A DNA stretch of 64,000 nt from Bacteroidales bacterium (GTDB lineage Bacteria; Bacteroidota; Bacteroidia; Bacteroidales; JAADGE01). The notes under the pieces are model-generated. The model made no database searches. It was not told where the DNA came from and was given only the letters and a program-made list of their open reading frames with translations. Position numbers and translations under genes: made by a program. Within the stretch, counting starts at the first letter, position 1, and every line of letters starts with the position of its first letter. Of the stretch, positions 27,532 through 35,054 are shown piece after piece. The DNA is taken from contig JAKISF010000012.1 in the NCBI GenBank assembly GCA_021648725.1, positions 1-64,000 of the forward strand, given 5' to 3'.

Positions 27532-28404
27532 TTAACCGATATACAAACTAACAATCGTAAAAACAGCAAAAATAACACTTGCAATTCCGTTCACCGTAAA
27601 AAATGATAAGTTTACTTTACTTAAATCATTAGTTTTTACAATAATATGTTGATAAAATAACGAAGAACCGAAAAAGAATGCTCCCGCCCAATACCAAATT
27701 CCCAAAAAATCGGCACCTATTATTCCTGCCCAAATAATAAATCCGGCAGTAATGAGATGCAGCAAAATTGAAAGATTTAAAGCATTCTTTTTTCCTATAA
27801 AAGCAGGAATTGATTTCAATTTTTCTTTTTTGTCAAATTCCTCGTCTTGAAGGGAATAAATAATGTCAAAACCTGCCGTCCAAAATAATACTGTTAATGA
27901 AAATAAAACAGGAAGTAATGAAAATTCACCGGTAACGGCTAAATATGAACCTACCGGAGCCAATGAAAGCCCCAGCCCTAAAACAAAGTGACTTAATGCC
28001 GTAAATCTTTTTGTATAACTGTAGCCGAGAACCACAATTAATGCAACCGGAGCAAGCATAAAAACGAACATATTAATAAAAAATGTTGCAATTAAAAACA
28101 AAACTGAATTGATAATTACAAACCATAAAGCATATTCGGCTTTTATTTTACCGGAAGGAATTTCTCGAATAACAGTTCTGGGGTTTTTTGCGTCAATTTT
28201 TCTGTCTAACCATCGGTTAAAACCCATAGCAGCATTTCTTGCAAAAACCATATCTAATAACACTAAAATTAAAATCTTAATACCTTCATTTGAAAAAAGG
28301 TTTGTTTCGGTTGTTTTAACAGCAAGAAAAAAACCGATAATTGCAAAAGGCATTGCAAAAATAGTATGACTGAATTTTACAAGAGATAAGTAATTCTTTA
28401 TCAT
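27532..28404 (-). CDS. ubiA: UbiA-family prenyltransferase (4-hydroxybenzoate polyprenyltransferase-like, MqnP type)
   Basis: An integral membrane enzyme that attaches a polyprenyl chain to an aromatic acid during quinone synthesis. The 290 residues contain about eight to nine hydrophobic helices and both Asp-rich motifs: NRWLDRKIDAKNPRT (near residue 65) and LQDEEFDKKEKLKS (near 187). In anaerobic-type Bacteroidota this subgroup is usually placed in the futalosine menaquinone route (mqnP), so the ubiquinone-type name is only a family name. The ATG at 28404 is chosen over a TTG one codon upstream. No other quinone gene is adjacent. Confidence 0.88.
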   Translation of the reverse strand: MIKNYLSLVKFSHTIFAMPFAIIGFFLAVKTTETNLFSNEGIKILILVLLDMVFARNAAMGFNRWLDRKIDAKNPRTVIREIPSGKIKAEYALWFVIINSVLFLIATFFINMFVFMLAPVALIVVLGYSYTKRFTALSHFVLGLGLSLAPVGSYLAVTGEFSLLPVLFSLTVLFWTAGFDIIYSLQDEEFDKKEKLKSIPAFIGKKNALNLSILLHLITAGFIIWAGIIGADFLGIWYWAGAFFFGSSLFYQHIIVKTNDLSKVNLSFFTVNGIASVIFAVFTIVSLYIG

Positions 28405-28446
28405 CAAAATTTGAGCTTATATCAATTAGTTCACAAAATTAACTTA

Positions 28447-28480
28447 TTTGTTCAATTTTAACTAAAATTTCTTAAATTTG
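28447..28480 (+). promoter_or_regulatory. Putative promoter of the sigma/anti-sigma pair
   Basis: TTTG at 28447-28450 is followed after 22 bases by TAAATTTG at 28473-28480, which fits the TTTG / TAnnTTTG pattern with slightly long spacing. It lies 26 bases before the TTG start of the sigma gene. Confidence 0.45.
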
Positions 28481-28506
28481 TATTTCTTTTTCAAAACATA
28501 AAATAT

Positions 28507-29115
28507 TTGGGTAAGCTAACTGAAATATCTGATAATAACTTAGTTTCTTTATACAAAGAAAACGGCAATAAAGAAATTATCGGCGAGTTATATAAACGCT
28601 ACACTCAATTTGTGTTTTTGGTTTCCATGAAATATCTAAAAAACGAAGCTGAAAGCAAAGACAGTGTTATGCAAATTTTTGAAAAACTATTTAAAGACTT
28701 GCAAAATCATAAAGTAGATAACTTTAAATCATGGCTGTATATGGTTACTCGCAATCATTGTTTAATGTTTTTACGAAAGCAACAAACTATTTTAAAAAAC
28801 CGACAAGAACTTAAAAAAGATTCAGAGAATTTTATGGAAAATGATATGAATTCTCATCTTATGGGAAATGATATCGAAGAAAAGAAAATTGAAACTATTC
28901 AAGATGCTGTTTCTCAATTAAATAAAGAACAGCAAGAATGTGTTAAATTGTTCTATATTGAAGGAAAATCATATTCGGAAATTGAAAAAATTACAAATTA
29001 CTCGTTAAAAAAAGTAAAGAGTTATATACAAAACGGAAAAAGAAACCTAAAAAACATATTAACAAAAGCAGGAATATCAGCCATAATACTAATTTTTATC
29101 TTACTCGCTCAATGA
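28507..29115 (+). CDS. ECF-type RNA polymerase sigma factor with a hydrophobic C-terminal tail
   Basis: A 202-residue sigma-70 family protein. Region 2 is seen at about 20-90 (ELYKRYTQFVFLVSMKYL...ESKDSVMQIFEKLFKDL...WLYMVTRNHCLMFLRK), and region 4 at about 135-180 (LNKEQQECVKLFYIEGKSYSEIEKITNYSLKKVKSYIQNGKRNL) with its helix-turn-helix. The last 18 residues (AGISAIILIFILLAQ) are strongly hydrophobic, enough for a membrane anchor; this is not part of ordinary ECF sigma factors. The start is a TTG at 28507; no ATG precedes region 2 at a suitable place. The stop overlaps the next start in an ATGA, so the two are translationally coupled. Confidence 0.88.
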   Translation: MGKLTEISDNNLVSLYKENGNKEIIGELYKRYTQFVFLVSMKYLKNEAESKDSVMQIFEKLFKDLQNHKVDNFKSWLYMVTRNHCLMFLRKQQTILKNRQELKKDSENFMENDMNSHLMGNDIEEKKIETIQDAVSQLNKEQQECVKLFYIEGKSYSEIEKITNYSLKKVKSYIQNGKRNLKNILTKAGISAIILIFILLAQ

Positions 29116-30311
29116 ATCCCAATTTCAATAAAATATTCGCCCGAAGTACATGTCTTACTAAAAATGAGATGATTGAGTACGTGTCAGGTAGTTTGTTCAT
29201 TGAAGACAACCGAAAGGTTGAGATTCATTTAGCTGACTGTGAGGTGTGTAATGATGAAATTGAGGGATTATCAAATATGAAAAATATTGAGAAATTAACT
29301 CTTATTATTTCTTCCCTAAATGATAAAATTGATACCCGAATTAACCAAGAAAAATTTAAGATACCTGCAAATTCATCAAATAAATTTAACGTAAAAAGAA
29401 TATTTTCAATTGCTGCCTCTGTTGCATTGTTGATAACAATAGGTTATGTAATTAATAATTTTGCAGATAAAAGTTCTGACAATCTTGCACAATCAGAATT
29501 AATAAACGAGGCTTTGCCGGGAGAAGCTGAATTAACAACAGAATCGGAAGCTATTGACGAACTTAAAGAAACAGAAAGCTCAATTTCAGAAGATGTCAAT
29601 ACCGTTTCAGCGGAAAAGAATGAAGAAACAGTTGATATAACAGCAAGTGAAGATACTTATATCGAACAAACCAACCTGGCAATAACAGATAAAGGGGGAA
29701 TTGTTGAAGATGCCGAAACTGAATATGTTTATACAGAAGAAACAGTCGGTGAAAATATAAATACAGAAACTGACGAAGTTGTTATTGCTTCATATACTGA
29801 CAGAAAAAGAAAAGAACAACCGAATGATACTGACGAAAAAGCTGATATAGAAGAAGACAGGTCAAAAAAAGAAAGTGCAAAATCAATGTTCGGTTTCACG
29901 AAAAGAGGTATTACATCGGGCAGTAATGAAACAAAACCGGCAGCAGGAATTAATTATCTGAGCATGAGAAACAGCGGTTTATTGTCTTATGATGTTAAAA
30001 GCTATGAAGAAGCAATTGAAGAATTTAACAAATACTTAACTTATAAACCGGAAGATTACGAAATTGTTTATAAATCAGGAATGTCTTATTATTACTTGAA
30101 AAAATATAATACTGCAGTCACAAGATTTAATAAGATAATTAACGGCGACATAAATAAATATGTTGAAGATGCACAATGGTATAAATCAATAATTCTTATT
30201 AATCAAGGAAAAGAAAATGAAGCTTTATCACTTTTAAATCAAATTGTATTTAAAAACGGAAAATACCAAAAACGTGCTTTGGAGGCAATTAACCAAATTG
30301 AAAATAAATAA
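29112..30311 (+). CDS. Anti-sigma-like membrane protein with C-terminal TPR
   Basis: A 399-residue protein encoded with the sigma factor by an ATGA overlap. The N-terminal 60 residues include an HLADCEVC segment, like the HxxxCxxC zinc-finger of ZAS anti-sigma factors. One transmembrane helix lies near residues 100-118 (FSIAASVALLITIGYVI). A long acidic Glu/Thr/Ser-rich linker (about 120-280) leads to tetratricopeptide repeats (about 290-395: DVKSYEEAIEEFNKYLTYKP...), which would be periplasmic. The layout suggests binding of the sigma factor inside and sensing or partner binding outside. This function is inferred from layout; the sequence beyond the Cys motif and TPR is not recognised. Confidence 0.78.
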   Translation: MNPNFNKIFARSTCLTKNEMIEYVSGSLFIEDNRKVEIHLADCEVCNDEIEGLSNMKNIEKLTLIISSLNDKIDTRINQEKFKIPANSSNKFNVKRIFSIAASVALLITIGYVINNFADKSSDNLAQSELINEALPGEAELTTESEAIDELKETESSISEDVNTVSAEKNEETVDITASEDTYIEQTNLAITDKGGIVEDAETEYVYTEETVGENINTETDEVVIASYTDRKRKEQPNDTDEKADIEEDRSKKESAKSMFGFTKRGITSGSNETKPAAGINYLSMRNSGLLSYDVKSYEEAIEEFNKYLTYKPEDYEIVYKSGMSYYYLKKYNTAVTRFNKIINGDINKYVEDAQWYKSIILINQGKENEALSLLNQIVFKNGKYQKRALEAINQIENK

Positions 30312-30346
30312 CAGGCATATCCTAAGGCGAACAACTGTTTAATCAT

Positions 30347-30706
30347 TTATTTAACTTCAAAAGAAATCAGGTGTTCATGATAATATTCTTTTTCACTTTC
30401 TCCTGCTTCGTAGTAGGTGCCTATTTCCCATGTAACTTCTAACAGTTGCCCCTTATATTTTCCATCAATAGGGTCGTTATGATATAATGTTACTGTATCG
30501 CCCGCTTCTGTTTCAAAAACACTATATGCATAATCATAATTATCGTCAAATTCGATAAACTTCAGCACATTTGTGTACTTTTCTCCCGGTTTGAGAAGGG
30601 TATTATCAGGTGCTATTTTAGAAGAAAATCCATCTTCATCAACTTGTGCCGCACAAAAACTTGCTGATAATAAGGTGATTATGTTTATTAATACAAGTTT
30701 TTTCAT
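30347..30706 (-). CDS. Small exported hypothetical protein
   Basis: A 119-residue protein with a signal peptide (LVLINIITLLSASFCAAQ) and a mature part of about 100 residues rich in acidic and aromatic residues. I do not recognise a family. A single domain of mostly beta structure is plausible (KYTNVLKF...AYSVFETEAGDTVTLYH...GKYKGQLLEVTWEIG), reminiscent of small OB- or SH3-like folds, but this is only an impression. It stands alone, convergent with the anti-sigma gene. No terminator or operon partner is clear. Confidence 0.65.
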   Translation of the reverse strand: MKKLVLINIITLLSASFCAAQVDEDGFSSKIAPDNTLLKPGEKYTNVLKFIEFDDNYDYAYSVFETEAGDTVTLYHNDPIDGKYKGQLLEVTWEIGTYYEAGESEKEYYHEHLISFEVK

Positions 30707-30814
30707 TGTTCAAGATTTAAGAATTATATTACCAAGTTCTTATTTTTTTTTGAATAATCCAAAAAGTGGCCTCGGAAAATGCAAATAAAGAAATGAAAAC
30801 CGGCAAAAAAATAA

Positions 30815-31483
30815 TCAATAATTTCTTGCACCGAAAATTGTACTTCCGATTCTTACTATTGTTGAACCTGCTTCAATTGCAATTTCATAATCTCCCGACA
30901 TCCCCGTTGAAATCTCTGTAAAACTCTCTTTATCAGAAAAATATTTTGCTTTAATATTCTTAAATAAATTCTTTAAAAACTTAAATTCTTTTTTTATTTG
31001 CGATTTGTCTTTTGTATAAGTTGCCATTCCCATTAAACCGGAAATTTTTACATTTTGCAATTTGTCAAATTCCGGGTTTTCTAATATTTGCTCAACTTCA
31101 TCTTTGTTTAAACCGAATTTAGTATCTTCTTCCGCAATGTGTATTTGCAGCAAACAATTTATTGTTCTGTTATTTTTTTTTGCTTCCTCATTAATCTTCT
31201 TCAATAACCTTAAACTGTCAACAGCATGGATTAAAGAAACAAACGGAGCTATAAATTTCACTTTATTTCTTTGCAAATGACCTATAAAATGCCATTCGAT
31301 ATCTTTCGGCAATCTTTCATATTTTTCCGTTAAATCTTGAACCTTGTTTTCACCGAAAATTTTATGCCCGATGTTGTATGCCTGCATTATATCTTCATTC
31401 GGTTTTGTTTTTGAAACCGCAACAAGTTTCACATTATCAGGTATTTGCGATTTTATTTTTTTAATGTTTGATTGTATGCTCAT
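30815..31483 (-). CDS. YggS-family pyridoxal phosphate homeostasis protein
   Basis: A 222-residue PLP-binding protein of the YggS/PROSC family, involved in vitamin B6 balance and amino-acid homeostasis; it has a single alanine-racemase-like barrel and no known catalysis. The PLP lysine is in LVAVSKTKP near residue 22. IFGENKVQDLTEKYE, WHFIGHLQRNK near 70, the SGLMGMA segment near 155, and the phosphate-binding STGMSGDYEIAI near 195 with VRIGSTIFG at the end are all present. The ATG at 31483 gives the normal family length; an in-frame GTG at 31504 would add seven residues. Confidence 0.93.
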   Translation of the reverse strand: MSIQSNIKKIKSQIPDNVKLVAVSKTKPNEDIMQAYNIGHKIFGENKVQDLTEKYERLPKDIEWHFIGHLQRNKVKFIAPFVSLIHAVDSLRLLKKINEEAKKNNRTINCLLQIHIAEEDTKFGLNKDEVEQILENPEFDKLQNVKISGLMGMATYTKDKSQIKKEFKFLKNLFKNIKAKYFSDKESFTEISTGMSGDYEIAIEAGSTIVRIGSTIFGARNY

Positions 31484-31545
31484 TATTAACTTGTTTGAAC
31501 ACACAAAACTATAAATAATAAAGTATCATTAAAACTTAATACTTC

Positions 31546-31553
31546 TAAATTTG
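31546..31553 (+). promoter_or_regulatory. Putative -7 box upstream of the DUF438 gene
   Basis: TAAATTTG matches TAnnTTTG and lies 38 bases before ATG 31592. No clear TTTG at the -33 distance. Confidence 0.3.
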
Positions 31554-31591
31554 AGAATCCTGCAATTTATTTTAATTTTGAGAAAAAAAAC

Positions 31592-32812
31592 ATGTCTGAG
31601 TTTATTAATAATATTGCTGTAAGAAGAGAAGAATTAATTGCTTTTTCAGTAGGAATAATTAACGGCGGAAAACGAAAAGATTACATAAAACGCTATCAAA
31701 CAGCAATTGATAATTTAACAGCCGAAGATGTTATTTTTGTTACCGATAAGTTAATTGAAAAATACAATGTTGAAATTGTAAAGGAAAACATCGGTAAAAT
31801 TTTGAATATTTTTTATGAACCCCTTAAAAAATTGAAAAGAACTGAAATTGAAGGAAACAGCTTTTTATATTTTCTTGAAAAGGAAAACAGAGAAGCCGAA
31901 AAGATTTTAAAAAATATTAAAGAACTTCTGAAAAAGATAAATAAAAGCCCGAATGCTTTATCTGAAACAAAAGAACAACTAAAATCATATTTTGTTAAAT
32001 TTCAGGAATTTGAGAAGCATTACTCTAAAAAAGAAAATATATTTTTCTCGTATTTTGAAAAAAAATACGAAAACCATACTTGTCTAAAAGTAATGTGGGC
32101 TTTCCATGATGAAATTCGTGACAGCATAAATAAAAATATTGAAATATTAGAAGGCAAAAAACCTGATTTGAAATTGCTAAACAAAGAAACCGGAAGATTT
32201 TTCTTTGCGGTTATTCCTGTTATTTTCAGAGAAGAACATATTTTGCATCCCTTTGCTCTTGAACTTTTCAGCAAAAAAGAATTTAACGAAATGCTGTTGC
32301 AAAGTTTTGAAATTGGTTTTGCATTTATAAAAACTCCCGAAAAACCTGATATTATAGTTAAAGAAGAAATACAAACAACTGATTATTCAAAATTAGGAAA
32401 TCTTTTTGCCGATTTAGAGACAGGAATATTAAGTCATGAGCAAATAAAAATGATGATTAATCATTTGCCGGTTGATATTACTTTTGTTGATGAGGATGAT
32501 ACTGTTCGTTTTTTTTCAAATCCGAAACATCGTTTTTTTACACGTTCAAAAGCAATAATCGGCAGAACGGTTCAAAATTGTCATCCGCACGAAAGTGTTC
32601 ATATTGTTGATGAAATTGTTGATTCTTTTAAAACCGGAAAAAAAGATAAAGCAAGATTTTGGATTCAAATGAAAGGACGATTTATTTTAATCGAATATTA
32701 TGCACTAAGAAATAATAAAGGAGAATACAAAGGTACAATTGAAGTAAGTCAGGATATTACCGAATTAAGACAGCTGAAAGGAGAACAACGTTTATTAGAT
32801 TGGAAGAAATAG
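31592..32812 (+). CDS. DUF438 / hemerythrin-like / PAS sensor protein
   Basis: A 406-residue soluble protein. The first 85 residues resemble DUF438. Residues about 95-260 form a hemerythrin-type HHE region with FEKHYSKKENIFFSYFEKK, the following MWAFHDEIRDS, and FREEHILHPFALELF, giving His and Glu ligands suited to a di-iron site. The C-terminal PAS domain (about 280-400) shows ITFVDEDDTVRFFSNPKHRFFTR and IGRTVQNCHPHESVHIVDEIV. Such proteins are thought to sense oxygen, nitric oxide or redox state; there is no output domain, so it may act on a partner. It is 3 bases upstream of a lipid A deacylase-like gene and probably in one operon with it and the next. Confidence 0.85.
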   Translation: MSEFINNIAVRREELIAFSVGIINGGKRKDYIKRYQTAIDNLTAEDVIFVTDKLIEKYNVEIVKENIGKILNIFYEPLKKLKRTEIEGNSFLYFLEKENREAEKILKNIKELLKKINKSPNALSETKEQLKSYFVKFQEFEKHYSKKENIFFSYFEKKYENHTCLKVMWAFHDEIRDSINKNIEILEGKKPDLKLLNKETGRFFFAVIPVIFREEHILHPFALELFSKKEFNEMLLQSFEIGFAFIKTPEKPDIIVKEEIQTTDYSKLGNLFADLETGILSHEQIKMMINHLPVDITFVDEDDTVRFFSNPKHRFFTRSKAIIGRTVQNCHPHESVHIVDEIVDSFKTGKKDKARFWIQMKGRFILIEYYALRNNKGEYKGTIEVSQDITELRQLKGEQRLLDWKK

Positions 32813-32815
32813 TTT

Positions 32816-33925
32816 GTGAAAAAGACCTCAAAACATATTATAAAAATTCTGGTAATAACTTTTTTGCTGTTTCCAAAAGCAAGTTTTTCTCAAAATACTT
32901 TTTTTAACGATTCTCATATCCGAATTAATTATTTGCATGGTTTCTTATTGCCTGAATACGGCTTTGTTTCTTATTTAACAAATAACAATATAACTGCCTT
33001 TGAATTTGATGTTTACAAAGAACTTTACGGTAATAAACTTTGGCAAAGAGTTTATAAATATCCTTCAATAGGAATATCTTTTATACACACAAGTTTGGGA
33101 AATGATGATGTTTTCGGAAATGCAACTGCCGTAAATCCTTACATCAGATTTAATCTGTTAAATAAGCAAAAAATTAAAATTGAATATAATTTAGGCGTAG
33201 GATTAACTTATGTAAGTAAAAAGTTTGATTTTGATTCAAATTATAAAAATATTGCAGTCGGTTCGCATTTTAATATTTGGCTTAATACCGAACTTACTGC
33301 TTCATACTTAATTTATAAAAATATTTCATTGACGGCGGGAACGGTTTTTAATCATCTTTCAAATGCAAATTTGGAAGAACCCAATATTGGTCTTAATTTG
33401 TGGGATTTTATGCTGGGAATTGATGCTCAGATAGGAAAATCAACTGAGAAAAATGTTGAGCCGGTGCCTGTTTTTAAAGATAAAAACCAATTTGCATTTA
33501 TTCTTGCCGGAGCAAATAAACATACACGCCGTTTTGCAGAAAAAACATATTTTGCCGCTTCCTTATCTTTCGAATATAAACGAATTTTAGGGCATAAAGT
33601 AAGTTTAGGAAGCGGTGCAGATTTATTCTATGATTCTTCCGTACCCGATGAAATGTTTAAAGAAGAAATTACGAATATTAAAGATTTATATAAATACAAA
33701 ACCGGAATCCATTTTTCGCAAGAATTATTAATCGGGAAACTATCATTAGGAATTCAAGAAGGTTTCTATATTTTGCTGACCGATAAATTAAATCATCACA
33801 AAATGTATAACAGAGGAATTATCAGATATAAAATTTCAGATCATTTCTTTGTTAATATGGCAATGAAATCAAATATCGTAGTTTTGGATGTTATGGAAAT
33901 AGGACTGGGTTATTATTGGAATTAA
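32816..33925 (+). CDS. Acyloxyacyl hydrolase / PagL-like lipid A deacylase, outer membrane
   Basis: A 369-residue protein with a signal peptide (to about residue 25, ...KASFSQ) and a beta-barrel pattern. The segment TAGTVFNHLSNANLEEPNIGLN near residue 175 matches the HxSN active-site motif of PagL-type lipid A 3-O-deacylases, which remove an acyl chain from lipid A in the outer membrane. Relatives in Bacteroidota are often called acyloxyacyl hydrolase. The protein is longer than PagL (about 170 residues), with a second barrel-like half of about 150 residues from residue 225, so it may be a double barrel. The start is GTG 32816, 3 bases after the preceding stop. Confidence 0.75.
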   Translation: MKKTSKHIIKILVITFLLFPKASFSQNTFFNDSHIRINYLHGFLLPEYGFVSYLTNNNITAFEFDVYKELYGNKLWQRVYKYPSIGISFIHTSLGNDDVFGNATAVNPYIRFNLLNKQKIKIEYNLGVGLTYVSKKFDFDSNYKNIAVGSHFNIWLNTELTASYLIYKNISLTAGTVFNHLSNANLEEPNIGLNLWDFMLGIDAQIGKSTEKNVEPVPVFKDKNQFAFILAGANKHTRRFAEKTYFAASLSFEYKRILGHKVSLGSGADLFYDSSVPDEMFKEEITNIKDLYKYKTGIHFSQELLIGKLSLGIQEGFYILLTDKLNHHKMYNRGIIRYKISDHFFVNMAMKSNIVVLDVMEIGLGYYWN

Positions 33926-33926
33926 A

Positions 33927-34673
33927 ATGAAATGTTTTTTGTACATATTGCTCATAATCAGCTTGTTATTTTCTTGCAGGAAAGCAGATGATTGCTTAAG
34001 CAATGCAGGAAAAGAAATTGTTGTTGAAAGTTCTCTTAATGAGTTTGATACATTATTCGTAAATGACATTTTTACAATTTATTTAATACAAGATACATTT
34101 AATCAAATTCGAATTGAAGGCTATGAAAATTTTGTAAACTCAACAACTTTTGAAGTTAAAGATAATTCGTTGTTTTTGCAAAATGAACATAAATGTAAAT
34201 TCTCAAAACCGAATAAGAAAGATATTTTTGTTTTTATTACGATTAACGAAATAAGCAGAATTCGTTTAAATGAGGCATCAAAAGTTATATCTGAAACAGA
34301 ACTTAATAACGACAGTGAAATCGGGCTGATAATAAATTCAAAATATAACGAAGCTGATTTGAATTTAAATTGCAAAACATTTTATTATTGGAATACACAT
34401 TTAAACGGAGGAAAAATAAATTTAAAAGGCAAGGTTGAGAACTTAAGATTATGGAACACAAGTTTAGGAAGTGTAGATGCAAGCAATCTTTCGGCAAAAA
34501 ATGTTCTGGTTGATACTGATTCAAAAGCAGATTGTAAAGTTGTCGCAAACAGTAAATTAGATTGTACAATCAAAGGACAAGGAAATGTTTATTATTCCGG
34601 AAATCCCGATATAATTATTTTGAATGATACTGTTTCAACAGGTAAGTTAATTTATTCCGAAAAAAAGGATTAA
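33927..34673 (+). CDS. Lipoprotein with head-GIN (DUF2807) domain
   Basis: A 248-residue lipoprotein: signal segment ending LLFSC with the lipobox Cys near residue 14. The mature part shows repeated short beta-strands typical of the head-GIN putative adhesin fold (DTLFVNDIFTIYLIQDTFNQIRIEGYEN ... then NSEIGLIINSKYNEADLNLNC). This domain is frequent on the Bacteroidota surface; its function is unclear. It starts one base after the preceding stop, so it belongs to the DUF438-deacylase operon. Its 3' end overlaps the 3' end of the convergent YKSDA-repeat gene by 4 bases. Confidence 0.78.
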   Translation: MKCFLYILLIISLLFSCRKADDCLSNAGKEIVVESSLNEFDTLFVNDIFTIYLIQDTFNQIRIEGYENFVNSTTFEVKDNSLFLQNEHKCKFSKPNKKDIFVFITINEISRIRLNEASKVISETELNNDSEIGLIINSKYNEADLNLNCKTFYYWNTHLNGGKINLKGKVENLRLWNTSLGSVDASNLSAKNVLVDTDSKADCKVVANSKLDCTIKGQGNVYYSGNPDIIILNDTVSTGKLIYSEKKD

Positions 34674-35017
34674 TACATCAAATGTTTTTTCGATGAACTT
34701 CTCCAACCGGCATCACTTTTATAATCGCTGAACCAAATTTTTATATCTGCATCACTCTTATAATCAACAAAATATACCTTTTTGTCAGCATCACTTTTGT
34801 ATTTTACGAAAAACCATTTTCCGTCATTGCCCGAAGCATCACTTTTATAACTGCATTTATAAACAACTAAATCAGCATCACTTTTGTAGTCGGTTACATA
34901 AACTTTTACGTCAGCATCGCTTTTATAATCACAAGAAAATACTTTTTGTGCATTAATATTTACACCCGAAAAAACAGAAATAAAAATAACGATAATTAAA
35001 ATTTTAGTTGCTTTCAT
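34670..35017 (-). CDS. Small secreted YKSDA-repeat protein (DUF6150-like)
   Basis: A 115-residue protein with a signal peptide (to about residue 24, ...NINAQ) and a mature part built of six YKSDA units, each followed by a short hydrophobic beta-strand (such as VKVYVTD, LVVYKCS, KKVYFVD, IKIWFSD). The units are spaced at about 11 to 20 residues. The pattern suggests a small beta-solenoid or beta-sheet repeat, perhaps metal-binding through the Asp residues. It resembles DUF6150 proteins of Bacteroidota. A -7-like TATCTTTG (complement of 35044-35051) lies upstream on its strand. Confidence 0.75.
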   Translation of the reverse strand: MKATKILIIVIFISVFSGVNINAQKVFSCDYKSDADVKVYVTDYKSDADLVVYKCSYKSDASGNDGKWFFVKYKSDADKKVYFVDYKSDADIKIWFSDYKSDAGWRSSSKKHLMY

Positions 35018-35054
35018 AATTTTAAAATTTGGTTAATTTATTCCAAAGATAATA

